From Daphnia carinata (taxonomy: Eukaryota > Arthropoda > Branchiopoda > Diplostraca > Daphniidae), in assembly GCF_022539665.2 (NCBI RefSeq), contig NC_081338.1, forward strand, positions 7,862,446-7,926,445: DNA of 64,000 nt. Direction: 5' to 3'. Below, one piece after another: positions 1-13,967 of this stretch. Made by a program: the position numbers and the translations under genes. The notes under the pieces are model-generated. The model was not told the DNA's origin, did not search any database, and worked only from the letters and a program-made list of their open reading frames with translations. Position 1 is the stretch's first letter, and each line of letters opens with the position of its first letter.

Positions 1-1438
1 TGATAGTTACACATTTAGGATTTCGGACCTGTGCTTCCGATTGCGTCTCTGGGTTGATGGCATAAGGCTGGTCAGCTTCTGGCGGTACCAATTTTAATGC
101 AATGGAAGGTAAATTCCGTCTTTTCCGTAACTGCGGCTGAATAATTACACTGTCTGAAAATTCGTCATTAGATGTTGTTGGGCGGAAAATCATATTCTGA
201 TCTTTTGAGTTACCTTGTTTTTCGATAAACCCTTCAGAAAAGAGTATAGATTCGGCATGGCTTTCATGACTTTCGGGCTGCCAATCTTTATTTTGGTGAG
301 TCGCCTCATCACTAGTAATTGTTTCTGAAAATTCAACAATGTCGGTAGAAATCGTATTGACCATTTTGTTTGACTGTACATTTTCTTCGTGTTCACAATC
401 GCTTGAACTGGAATTATTTCCATGAAAGCTATCAAATCCCTCGTCTTCAACTGTCCCTCGATTTGGGACTGCAAGGCGCACTGGCCAGGAAAAAAACCAG
501 GATTTTCTTTTAGATAGAATTGACTGCTGGTTTCTAGCCTTTCCTAACTGAGGAATTCTTAACGATGGCTGCAGGACCTGAGTAGAATCAAGTTGCAAAG
601 ACGAAGAACGTTGACCTAATTTGACTCGAGATGTTTGCCTCTCTTCTGAAAAAGAACGTTTCTTTATTTTCGGCTCGCATACGGTCTCGTCTGGTTTCTG
701 ATCACTATTTGACGACGGAAGTTGCGGTTCAGCATTTTCTAGAGATGACTTTGAATCAGAAGGAGTCGTTCCTATTCTCCGTCCGATCCTTCTTTTAGTT
801 CGTTTCGTTCGTAACTTATTTTTGGGACGCCGAGGGGGTGGTTGAGTGTTGGCCTGCGTAGACACCATCTGAGAAAATGAAATACACATTTTTAAAGAGG
901 CAATATAAAACAGAGTTGAAGATCCTTAAAATGGTATTACCTGTGAAAGAAGAAGACTGAGAATACCCATCATCAATACTGGAACCAGCACTTCTTCGGC
1001 AGAAACATCATGATACACTACATCTTGATTATCAGTTGTCTCATTGTGAAGTCGGAGATTTGATTCGCTTGCTGCTTGCGAAGGTTTTGTGAAGTATATA
1101 AACATATTAACCACTTGGAATCCATAGAGAACAATGAGCAACTGAAATACGCTGCAAGAAGTTTGCTGAATCCACCAGCGTCGGTGAAATGGTAAAAGAA
1201 GAAGCCGTAGAATACATAGCTGACTAATGTAGACTAAACCGTGTTTCGGTTTGGCTTTCGGGAAGGATGATCCACGAACTACGTCTAGGTCTATGTAGTC
1301 TAACTTAAGTTTGCCAGACTTTTTGAATACGTGCGGAAAGCCATTAAGAATGCGTTGTTCTACCGTCTCTTCCCAGATTTGTTTGTCGTAGGCACCGATT
1401 TTATGTTGGTACCAACTGAGTGCTTGATTTAAGGCCAT
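1..1438 (-). CDS. Phtf: Phtf (putative homeodomain transcription factor family) protein, 5' part, runs off the window
   Basis: Two coding exons are seen, 1438-941 and 868-1 (continuing past the window edge), joined in phase 0 by a 72-bp intron (donor GTAATA, acceptor TCTCAG). The first ATG is at 1438. The N-terminus carries the conserved block SWYQHKIGAYDKQIWEETVE, then a DLDVVRG motif and a PFHRRWW motif, followed by two hydrophobic segments (about residues 90-120 and 150-166). This is the N-terminal FEM1B-binding/Phtf region of PHTF1/PHTF2, multi-pass ER membrane proteins despite the family name. The second exon is polar, basic then serine-rich, matching the long cytosolic linker of the family. 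A short 5'UTR exon probably spans 1507-1439, because a CAG acceptor lies just upstream. Family assignment is strong; the C-terminal membrane part is outside the window. Confidence 0.9.
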
Positions 1439-2875
1439 AGTTCTTGATCAAGGCTTCATCTCTCAATTGCTGTAAGAATGACGTCTGTCCCAGGAAATGA
1501 TGGTAATCTGCAAGAAATAATTATTTTAAAGATTAAAAGTCACAAATAAGAAAAGAGAAAAAACCAGATAAACTGCTAATTTTTATTTAAATGTTCCCTC
1601 CACAAAAAAACGTGTCTGACACAAGCTATTCTCACCATTTACATATTATATTTCTTGGTAAGTCCTGCCATATGAAAACAAAACAAAGGCCAAAAGTGGC
1701 ATCAGTTGAAATTTGGAGATAGCCCTAGGATTATTTGTTACGAAACTTGTAAAAGAATCTTTCAGTGACGAAAGCCAATACAACTTTTCGGTCAGAAAGA
1801 TTTACTGGAAAATATACGGAAGTTATTGCCACATTGAAGAAATTTTCAGTTTCGCCCAAAGAGCTCTACCTTTTGTTACACACCTTAAATTATTCTTCAG
1901 GTCCAAAAAATTTCTTAACATATTGGTATTTTCAAAAATCCAATACAAATTTAGGTCCCATTTACAATGTAAAAATTCTTTTTAGTCATACTGATTGAAG
2001 AACCATTTGTGTAATGGTGGAAAACTCAAATGGCTAAAACTTAAAATTAGTTTTTATGACAGGAGGATGCTGGAAAATTCAGACCACAATTGAAATAAAA
2101 CTTTTGACTGAAAAATCGTGTTTGCTATATACAATTAAAGTATGCCTTATAGAGCAATATAATCTTCATTTCAGCAAAACGTATTAGGCAATAAGATTTT
2201 AGTAAGAAAAGAACTACTAGCTTCTATTTGTAATTACATTTAATAAAATTTTGCTATGATAAGAATCTATACATCTTGGCCAATATTAAAAGACATAGAA
2301 AGTGACGTAAAAACGCTTTTTGTCGTCAGCATAATAATTAATTTTATTAACTGAGGAGACCAAGATTTTCATACCTATCACAATTATCCAGAATCACAGA
2401 GAGTTTTAGCATATACAACAAAGACTTTTGGCACAAGACTAAATGGGGAAGGATGTGAGGTGTTGCTAAACAGTTAACTAACTATGGTTGGCATAAGCAA
2501 CCATCGATTGTCTGCATATAAGTTTAAAAAAAGACTAGCACCACTACTTTAACCTACATGAAGGTAATTTTATATTCGTAAAAAATTGAAATAGTGTTTT
2601 TGCCAAACCAAATCGTGTCCTTCACAGCGCTCGACCCCACCTTATTTGTGTCGGTGATCGACCCTATTTTTGTCGGTAGTTTTAAATATTTTGTCCAGGT
2701 GTTTCGGTGCACTGGGCACCGTTTTTTTAAAAGTCGGAGTCAAGATTGGGCTAAAAAATGTCACAACCCTTGATCAGAAACCTCCATCACTTTGGTTGGT
2801 ACCCTGTTTAGTCTGATATTTACTGGCCTTTGTTGTCATCTGGGATTCTTCAATTTTTGTTTCTGGGTATTATAT

Positions 2876-2933
2876 AGCCATGAATATATATACACTATAT
2901 ATTGATAATATGACTATATATATATTCACGGCT
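2876..2933. repeat. AT-rich inverted repeat (hairpin)
   Basis: A 17-bp arm at 2876-2892 (starting agccatgaa, then TA repeats) is complementary to 2917-2933 (ending ttcacggct) at 16 of 17 positions, with a 24-nt loop. Most of the stem is alternating T-A; only the outer nine bases are specific. Confidence 0.6.
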
Positions 2934-3086
2934 CCGATATTATTTTTGCAAAATAAAATTTCGATTTTAGTTAAGGTTTAGCTGTTGAACTATAAAATAT
3001 GGAATCACTAGCTTGTCACCAAAAAAGTTACCGTGTGACTGACGCAACTTAACACAGACAATTTCACTTCCGGTGCAGCGTATCAG

Positions 3087-3197
3087 CCCCGGTGCACAGG
3101 ACGACATCGTCCCGCTAGAGAATTAACCTGCTCTGATCTGGCTCGATCAGCTGTTTGGGAGTTGGGTCGTGCGGTGCACCGGGGTGAAGCTGATCGA
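3087..3197. repeat. Nested inverted repeats around ccccggtgcac and tcgatcagct
   Basis: ccccggtgcac (3087-3097) is exactly complementary to gtgcaccgggg (3174-3184), and tcgatcagct (3143-3152) is exactly complementary to agctgatcga (3188-3197). Both pairs lie within 111 bp that is GC-rich compared with its AT-rich surroundings. It may be a remnant of a small foldback element. No terminal duplication was identified. Confidence 0.5.
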
Positions 3198-4991
3198 GAC
3201 GAGCCCTAGTCCTTCAGTATTTTTCAACGTAATATCCTAGAAATCCATAAATACTGAAACTGAATAGATAAATAAGGGGAATATAATATTTATCACAAGT
3301 TTTACCACTCCTAGTCTCATGGGAAAAAATTAATATCTAGTTTTCCTTAACCCTGCCAGGAAAAACAATTAAAAATTTAGAAATCAAGAAAGAAAAAACA
3401 TAAAGATCCACAAACCACTAGGAATGCCACCAGACATTATTCAGTAAGCAAACCAGTCCTTAATCAATAACCCCACCAAACAACAACTTCATCACAACAT
3501 AAACAAGTTTTCAGCAATAATAAAAGAATCAAGATTGACCTGAAAAATCACCTGACAAATCCAGGACAAAGAAGGGATCCAGCAACAAACACAACACAGT
3601 CAATACGTCATCAACCAAACTGCACGACTGACTGCGATAACTAACATCATCGCCAACTATTGACACCGAGTACACCCCACGACCACCAGATGCTAGCTAG
3701 AACGACATGACTGTCATCAGTAACGTTGAATCTATCGCCGCGAAAGATGTCGTTGCATGGCGGCCTAAACTGTCGCTACCAAAGATTTCGGGCAACATTA
3801 GAATGTTTGTCCTTTACCACCATATCATATAGGTTTCCTTTCATCGTGGCAGCAAGTTCTAATATATAACATATTTGCAATATGTGACCGAACGTTTCGT
3901 ACTGTACGTTTTACTGTTCATTTTCATTGTTTCATTTATTCCAGTGACATCACGCCTATCTCAACTTAATACCTAACCATTCAACGTTAAATATTTTTGA
4001 AGTTATCAATCATGAATTAAAATTTTAAAAAATGTGGAACCTAGCAGATCATGTGCAATAAAACCTACTATGTTTGTACGTCCGTTCCGCACATATATAT
4101 GATAAGATATGCAAAATTTCGCATATCTTGCAAAGCGTACTCCAATGGAGACAATTATTTTGGTAGTTTGATATCAGGTGGCGCTAGGGCCCTGTGCGAG
4201 CTGTCAAAATCCGATCTCGTAGCTCCATAACACCGTTTCTCTCATTCCCCGCCAGGCGGCAGCATAGCTTTGACGAATAGCGCGTAGGTATAGCATCCCA
4301 GGTTGAGGGGGGGTGGGAGGGGGTGCTAGATAACATCCGAGGTTGAGGTGCGGGTACTGGATAACCTGTGAGGTTCAGATGATGGCTTATAGTTTGCGGG
4401 GGATAATAATGGTACTATAAACTTGCCATATTTACTAGATCACTAAACAAAACGTTATGGATATATACATTAAAATAAAGAATTTTGTATTTTTATTAAT
4501 ATTCATAAATATCACAATAATTGTTTAGGGATTTCAATGTTAGTGTACTATTACTGACATCTATATTTTGGCCTTAACCTCATTCTGTTGGCAGACCTTG
4601 GACGTGGCCTAAATAATAATAATCGTCTTTTCCGGCGGCTTCGCGTGGCCTTGTAAAAATATGATTACACCAGCTCTTTTCCACGTTGGTAGTTAGTATA
4701 GTACGTTAGTACTACACCCTAAACATTGTCGGAAGTAGTGATTTTCGTCAATGATATTTGAGCTGCCTCGTCAGTGGGATTGAGAACTAAGAATGACTAG
4801 GTACACCCATTATTTGTATTATCTCAATTTTTTATCTCATCATATCAACAAATGTCTTATGTTTTAAATGTTGCCAGTATATGTGTGGGGTACTGCAGAT
4901 AAACATAGGTTTATTACAAGAGCTATACTGCTACTATTAGCTGCCCACAGTATTAAGCCACAAGTTTATGTTTCCATTTACTTTTTTCCAG

Positions 4992-7831
<2,840 letters not shown>

Positions 7832-8140
7832 CATTGATCGTTGCTAATATGACAAAGCATTCGTTTGTTAGCAGTTATGGTATTTTAGTGGGCCTTTGAT
7901 TCGGGAAATTGTAAATTGTTAAATTTCTCCAATTGTAGTAGTACGTACTGGGCTAAAATCCAATTTTTCTTAAGGAATACATTGGCATTAGAGAACCAGA
8001 CATAATGGGATCTTAGACTCACAAAAAAAAAATGCAAAACACAAAACAATTCATAACTAGGCCTACTGTTTTAACTAGGTACGACATTATGTATTGAAAC
8101 CAAAGGAATATATCCCGGCACTACTCTTTATCCCTAAACG
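7832..8140. other. Convergent intergenic gap: 3' ends of Acsl and dNK gene B
   Basis: The 309 bp between the Acsl stop and the stop of the downstream kinase must contain both 3'UTRs. No canonical AATAAA was seen on either strand; a variant AATATA occurs near 8107 on plus. No other feature is recognised. Confidence 0.5.
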
Positions 8141-9116
8141 TTACTCACTCAAAATATTATGTTGCATTAAGTGAGACATTATCAGCTGCTGAACAGTGTT
8201 CACGTCGTTATTCGCATCGATAACGACACATTTGAAGCCAGACGCACCACTTGTAATCCAAGTTTCATACTTATTATGAATGTTTCTAATTTGATCAAAA
8301 TTCACGCCAGTCTCTTCAACGCGATTTCTAGTTTTAATCCTATTAAACGCCACATCAGGAGATGTTCGGAGATAAACTGCATTGATTGGAAAAAAAAAGT
8401 TTCCCTAGTACCATATTTTACTAGTAACTAAGACCGTCCGAATTAGTATAAAAAATAACTTACCGATTAAATCCAGTCGTGTACAGGGCTCACACTCCAA
8501 GTATTGGAACCATTTTGCCAAAATGGCAAATTCGATTTCTTCAAGATGTTTCATTTCTTTCGCCATTTCCAAAAAGCAATACCTATAGTGGTGTTCGTTA
8601 GTATTCTTCGTTGCATTAACACTGGCCGAACAGGAATTGTCCCACTCAGACTAGAATTTTGCAATGTCTATAAAAATATCCCACCTGTTGCTGTGCAACG
8701 ATCTTTCTATGAACCTGGTGGCTCTTGGGTTGTGCACCCTTCCGCTATACATTTTTATACGGCTCAGTTGAACGACACTCTGAAACGCAAAGCTCCATCG
8801 CTTAGGATCGGAATAACGAAGGTCGAGCAGATTTTGTCCCGAAAAATTTCTCCAATCTTCTATCGGTTCCTATATGAATTTTTGAAAAAGGAATGAAAAT
8901 TGTTAAGAATCACAGACCGTTTTTGCCATTGATGGAACACAGTGCATGAGCTGCAGTTCCCAGGTTGAAGTTATTAAAGTTCCCCCTTAAACTAGATTAC
9001 AGAAATAAAACCTCGCAAATTAGCACGCTAGGAAACGTCGAAAGCCATTGAAGGACCTGCGATTTTCCACAACCAGTGTTACCCTCGATTGCAACAATGC
9101 GACTTGTTTTGTTCAT
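8141..9116 (-). CDS. dnk: Deoxynucleoside kinase, copy B (TK2/dCK/dGK family)
   Basis: Phosphorylates deoxynucleosides to monophosphates for nucleotide salvage. Four exons, 9116-9012, 8869-8685, 8582-8464 and 8376-8141, give 214 residues, short for the family (Drosophila dNK about 250). The P-loop is EGNTGCGKS near the start. It is followed by EPIEDW, the substrate-pocket block DPKRWSFAFQS, FIERSLHSNR (the ERS motif) and a LID-type segment LRTSPDVAFNRIKTRNRVEE. Intron phases (0, 2, 1) and the 119-bp third exon are identical to copy A just upstream, so the two arose by tandem duplication. They are now clearly diverged. The first donor (GAG|GTTTTA) is weak, but the resulting frame is continuous and correctly aligned. 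No stop or frameshift is seen. Substrate preference cannot be read from the sequence. Confidence 0.9.
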
Positions 9117-9187
9117 GATAAGAATAATAAGAATAATGTGGCAGGCTAGTAACGTTGTTACAACGATCTTTTTCTGGCGATATTCGT

Positions 9188-9193
9188 TTTATT
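9188..9193 (-). terminator. Polyadenylation signal AATAAA, dNK copy A
   Basis: TTTATT on plus reads AATAAA on minus, about 200 bp after the copy A stop and 72 bp before the copy B start codon. This implies a very short spacer between the two transcription units. Confidence 0.5.
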
Positions 9194-9389
9194 TACTAAT
9201 ATCTATACCAGAATTACCAATCGCTTCTTTTTTTTTTGCAATATGGTTTTTTTTAAATGTAATTTGATGCAAACGAATAGCTAAGGAGTCTGTTACATAA
9301 TTAAGCAACAATTCACTTAACCAAACAAAAAGCAAGCATTTCTCACTTTTATCCACTTGTGCGATTTGGTCGAAAATGAAAATTAAGGT

Positions 9390-10291
9390 TCACCGATAGG
9401 TGCCCAAAATTTTATCACGGTTTTCCTCACAAACTTTGAAGATATCTTCTAATGGACGATTGGCATCTAGAATTAAAACAGGTGCCAGGCTCTGGGCTTT
9501 GTTTTGCCCATCGCCAACTAGCCAGGTTTCATAGCAATCATGAACCAGGTGAATGTATGATAGTGGAATTTCCTTTTCTTCCGGTCTTTGACGCTTCGTC
9601 ATCCTTTCATGCGCGACTTCTGGCTTTGTTCTCAGGTAAACTTTATGGAACCAATTCACACCGTACCGACGATAAGAATCAGATAAATAAATAACATGGC
9701 AACCAATCCAAGGAAGCAGAATTAATAAGAAAGCATAAAATAGTTAATTTACCAATGAGATCTAATCCTATATCAGCCTTTTGTTCCAACCATTCATACC
9801 ATTTTGTCAAGACTACATATTCAGGTGGAGAGAGAGCTCCCATTTGCTTCCCAATCTCAAGGAAACAAAATCTTCAAAAAATTTATGAGTAAAGTGTTTC
9901 ATACAACCATATAAAAGAGAATCAGACCTGTTATTTTGAAGTGATCTTTCAATCATTTTTACGTTTGCATTTGTGGGTTGTAATATAATGTTCAAGCGTG
10001 AAAGTTGTACAGTGGATTGAAAGGCGAAACTCCATTTTTCTGGATCATGATACAACAGGGCAAGCAAATTATGACCACCAACATCACACCAATCTGAAAC
10101 AGGTTCCTAAAGTAAAGGTAATTATGTGTGAGGAAAATGACAGAATTATGTGTTATTAATAAAATTACAGAAAATGTTTTTACTCCAGGGTATGACTGAA
10201 AATATTTTAAAAATGAAGACTTCCCACTGCCAATGTTTCCTTCAACAGAAACAACAAATGGTCTTTGGAATTTTCTATTTTGAGAAGCCAT
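9390..10291 (-). CDS. dnk: Deoxynucleoside kinase, copy A (TK2/dCK/dGK family)
   Basis: Four exons, 10291-10169, 10106-9928, 9871-9753 and 9640-9390, give 223 residues. The ATG at 10291 is preceded in frame by a leucine codon, not another ATG, and is followed by PFVVSVEGNIGSGKSS, the P-loop, at about residues 11-26. Next come EPVSDWCDVGGHNLL, DPEKWSFAFQSTVQLS, MIERSLQNNRFCFLE (ERS motif) and the LID arginines in LRTKPEVAHERMTKRQRPEE. These are the blocks of metazoan deoxynucleoside kinases, close to Drosophila dNK and vertebrate TK2. There is no obvious mitochondrial leader, so the product is probably cytosolic or nuclear. It sits directly upstream of copy B on the same strand with matching intron phases. 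Confidence 0.93.
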
Positions 10292-11083
10292 TGTCAAGTG
10301 TAAATTCAAATATCTAAACAGCCTTTAAAGGAATATGAAATAATTGCACATCAAGGCATGACGTGGCAGATAGGAGGATTACCAAAAGAATAGTCTGTTT
10401 GTACCTGACAAGCTCCACTTTAAAAAATTCGATTGCCCAAGTCTTGACCGCGAATTTAGTGGTCAAAACAGCCAAAGCAGTGTGGGAATCTCCTGCCATC
10501 TGCTTAACAGCTGATAGCCTGATACTATAGACTGTTTTGGCGCCAGAGGGGGTCGAGCATTTCCCATCATACGATTTTCATTTTCTTCTTTTTCTCCTCC
10601 TCCATCTTCTTCTTCTTCTAATTGCTTGGTTATTCCATCATCCATCCACATGTCCTTTTTTTTAGAATGATCATTTTCCTTTCCCTCCGTACGTGTTTTA
10701 TTTAATAATAAACAAGTAAAATACATTGGAAGATATAGGCTATAATGATATAAGCTGAGATGTAGCTATAAATAAAATATGTATACTATTCACTGTGTAC
10801 CCTTGTCTATTTACGCTCTCGGTACACAATAGAATTGTTAGGCCTAAAAGAAATTAATATTCATGAATTTCTTGAGAACACGGTGATATGCATAACAGTT
10901 TTTGCACAATGTTTTGTGGTTGGCGTGCAATAATGAGCAAATTCAACTATTGTTGCATATGGTGTCATTCATTTTATTAAAATACTGCAAACAGCTTCTA
11001 TGAAGTATACACTGATCATTATTTGCTTAGAGGATATTGAGGCTTAACTAATTATTAACAAGGCCAAGTTATACATCAAAGGT
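10292..11083. other. Interval between dNK copy A and IFT46, with an unassigned open frame
   Basis: Holds the dNK promoter side and the IFT46 3'UTR. A minus-strand open frame (10726-10463) begins with a glutamate-rich tract (LEEEEDGGGEKEENEN). A second, overlapping frame (10499-10314) adds about 60 codons. Neither resembles a known family. They could be part of a dNK 5'UTR exon or chance. Confidence 0.35.
10973..10978 (-). terminator. Polyadenylation signal AATAAA, IFT46
   Basis: AATAAA on the minus strand, 106 bp past the IFT46 stop codon; the only canonical signal in this interval at a suitable distance. Confidence 0.5.
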
Positions 11084-13967
11084 TTACTTCTGTAAGCGTC
11101 CCATTTCAGAATAAAGGGTAAGCAACAGATGCACAGAATGCAATCGATGTCCAGGATACACAGGTATATCTAACAAACCTGAATAAAAAACTTTGACGTA
11201 AATTTTGAAATAAAAGGAAATTCACAAAAGAAAAAAAAGTAAACATAAACAAAGAATAATTTCCTTACCACAAGCAACATCAGTATAGAAATTTAAATCA
11301 CAATTTAAATTCGCTGGAAGTATTTTGTCTTCACTAAGAATGTCTTCCACATCTGGATTCCATTCTTGTAGTAACGTATCTATATCAGGTAAGGGTCTAT
11401 TTTTGGACCAAATTAGTATACGTATCAAATCGAAATCACTGATAGCTATAAATGAGCACCCAACTTGTTATAGTTCACTGTCGGCAACGGCTTGGAGCGA
11501 TGTAATTCATTTATATCCTTGATCCATTTCTCAATTGCTTTAACTTTATTTCCTTCTTCTATAGTTCTTGCAACCTTTAAATAATAAATTACAGCATTAT
11601 GTCATTATTTGAAAATTGAAACAGCATAATCGAAAGAGCAACATATAGTTATAGCTAAAATACTGTATCACACTCTGTAATTTCATGGAAAACATTTACA
11701 ATTCTCCTCTAGATTTTTTATATTATTTAACCAGCTTTGTCACAGACGTTTTTTGGAGATTAGCGATCACAGAGTCTCAGCTCATATTTGGCTCCAGCGT
11801 AAAACGGTTTGAGCTGAAGCATACATCAAATACTATACTCACGGCGGAGTTGATACACCCAATTCCTCGACTTGTGCGTGAAAGGCTACGTAGATACAAC
11901 AAATCAGCTTTTATAGCTGAAGACTAGTGCCGGTAGGTCATATGAGATAATGTAAGAAAAACTGCGTTTACGTGAGAAAGCTACTAGCCCTAAGAGGCAC
12001 GCCAATGCTAAAGGTAAGACTCCCTCAGACAGCGCCAAAAGGGCACAACAACCGATAGAGGTGGTTGGACGGGAACTCTTTCAACTTCAAACTTGCTATT
12101 AGTACCTAGAGGCTGGCGTGTAATATTTTTATTATTCAACTATTGGATCTCTAAAGAAGACGACGTAATCAGTTTTGTTTAAAAAGATTTTGAAGACTCT
12201 GGTAAAACAAGCTGAGGCGGGAAAATTATGGTAAGCTAACAGAGAAGAGAGGGAGGCGGATAATAGTTGCGCTAAATTCATAGAGATTTTCTGACAAATC
12301 AACCAACGTACAGTATATAATTGTGAAGAGTGCAACTGCTTTTTTTTGGTAGGACAAATCGAATTTTTGAAATACCGGAGCCAGCACCATAGGTATTTCA
12401 CAGGCTATGCCCCGCCAAACTACGTTGTACTAGAGAACGTTATGAATGCACCGCTTTAGATTTCAACACTTTGCAACGTAACTTAATTAACAGCCCATGC
12501 AATAAAAAGAAGCGATCAATTTAAATTTACCGTTTTCTTTGCCGAGCTCTGCTTATAAATAGATCGGAGACGAAGGTCCAAAACCGATGGGTCACTTTGA
12601 TTGAGCTAAGTCCAGGAAAAAAGGAAAGAAAGGAAAACAGCAATAACAAAAAGTGGAATAGAGAATTTGTTTCCGTGAAAGGGTTGCGCAAATCCAAATA
12701 CCGAAGGCTCGTCAATTAGAGCTAACCCAAGGAACTCAGTGTTTCCATCTGGGCGATCGATTTTCAGAAATGCATCAGGATCTCCAACAGCTGGAATGAA
12801 TTCTGGTAGGAATGGCTTCAACTTGGTTTCCATTTCTAAGATTTGTGGGCGATATCTATTGTAAATATAAAGATTTGGCTATAAATCGGATGGGAAACTA
12901 ACTTTGTACGGCTACTTTCTTTTCCCATCAGGAAAAAAAAAATTCCACTAAAGCCCGAATCAAACGTTAGCTATTGTGTCTCCAAGTTAAAGGTGGATGC
13001 CTCTCAGTGTTCTTTCTCATACTCATTGTCATCCTATGCTCGAACCTGAGCTTTCTCACTTTGCCAATGTCGAGATGGGTCTAGTAGTATGTTATATGAA
13101 CATTCTAGGCTATTTCATTAAGGGAAATTGTATTGTTGCCATCAACGTGTTTAGTAGTTGTACTGCAGCTATAACAATTTTTCCTGAAGAACTGGCTGAT
13201 ATTTCGCGATATTAATAAGTTGCCTAATAAACGAGGACAATAATTAACCTATTATTGTCCTCGTTTATTACGCTAAATCGGTTTTCCTGCTTGAACTTTC
13301 TTTATTCATCAAAAACCGTTTTCTCTTTAGCGATCCGTTCAACAAATGTGCGACAAATCTGCTGACTCATTTAATTGTTTTTATGAAAATCCAAATTATA
13401 AAATAGGATTTTAAGACAACCTACTTTGTTATGAAGTGGAAGAGCTCCCTTATTTGGAAAGGGACGTTAACACCGTTGAACTCGATCGGATCGTACAAGC
13501 TAATATAAAAAATTTAATCAAAAATAAATATCGTAAAAAGAAAACTGAAACCATTTGTTTACTTTGCAATACTTTCGTCCATTTCTTCTTCATGTTGTAA
13601 GGTATCCATTTCCGTTTCGTCTTTGGCGTGAAAGATTTCCTCGTTGAATGTCTCGGTTAATGTGTCTGAATCGGCCCTTAAGTCCTGGGACATGAAGCCA
13701 GTTTCGCTTTTCTATTAAAGGGTATCGGAAGGTGTACAAGAAAAGGTCAACAAGATAGACAGCTAATTGGTTGACAAATTGCTACGATCGGACGTTTGAC
13801 GAACAAATACGAAAGGTGTATCGATGAGCAGCCAAGACGAAAAGCGAGTGAAAAAGTTGACAGGTATATAGTACCTTTTGTGGTGGATCTTCAGCATCAC
13901 TCCATTCTTCCATTTCTTGCTCATCCTCAACTTTTTTTTCTTCTACGTGCGATTCAATTTCAGCCAT
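11084..13967 (-). CDS. IFT46: Intraflagellar transport protein 46
   Basis: IFT-B complex subunit needed for anterograde transport in cilia, including outer-dynein-arm cargo. Eight exons: 13967-13875, 13711-13563, 13499-13425, 12855-12702, 12605-12531, 11574-11465, 11396-11269, 11178-11084. They total 292 residues, near the usual size of about 300. The N-terminus is acidic and probably disordered (residues 1-80). The conserved core includes PFQIRELFHFIT, LKPFLPEFIPAVGDPDAFLK, QSDPSVLDLRLRS, WIKDINELHRSKPLPTV, PLPDIDTLLQEW and GLLDIPVYPGHRLHSVHLL. These are diagnostic of IFT46. In arthropods this protein should act mainly in ciliated sensory neurons (and in sperm where these are flagellated). 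Introns of 569 bp (12856-13424) and 956 bp (11575-12530) are long for this window; the former contains a perfect hairpin. Confidence 0.96.
13225..13270. repeat. Perfect 20-bp inverted repeat with 6-nt loop, in an IFT46 intron
   Basis: The arm taataaacgaggacaataat (13225-13244) is exactly complementary to 13251-13270, with loop taacct. It lies in the 569-bp IFT46 intron (12856-13424). Because it is a palindrome, either strand would fold into the same stem. Confidence 0.9.

Larger units (their letters stand above)
1508..4991. other. Non-coding stretch between the divergent Phtf and Acsl genes
   Basis: No convincing coding exon is seen. The interval must hold the 5' ends of both divergent genes: the Phtf first exon on minus, and the Acsl exon with its start codon on plus. 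It contains an AT-rich hairpin (2876-2933), a cluster of GC-rich inverted repeats (3087-3197), and a degenerate repeat of about 40 bp near 4289-4375 in which 'ggttgagg'-like units recur with G-rich spacers. Short open frames at 1713-1998 have no family resemblance and look random. Confidence 0.6.

Noticed and set aside
8504-8896. 130-codon plus-strand open frame
   Set aside because: It lies antisense to the dNK copy B exons 2 and 3, which have clear family motifs on minus.
8884-9000. An extra dNK copy B exon (NFNNFNLGTAAHAL-like)
   Set aside because: It loosely resembles the W-x-N block, but the real block (EPIEDWRNFSGQNLL) lies immediately downstream in frame, so this is intron.
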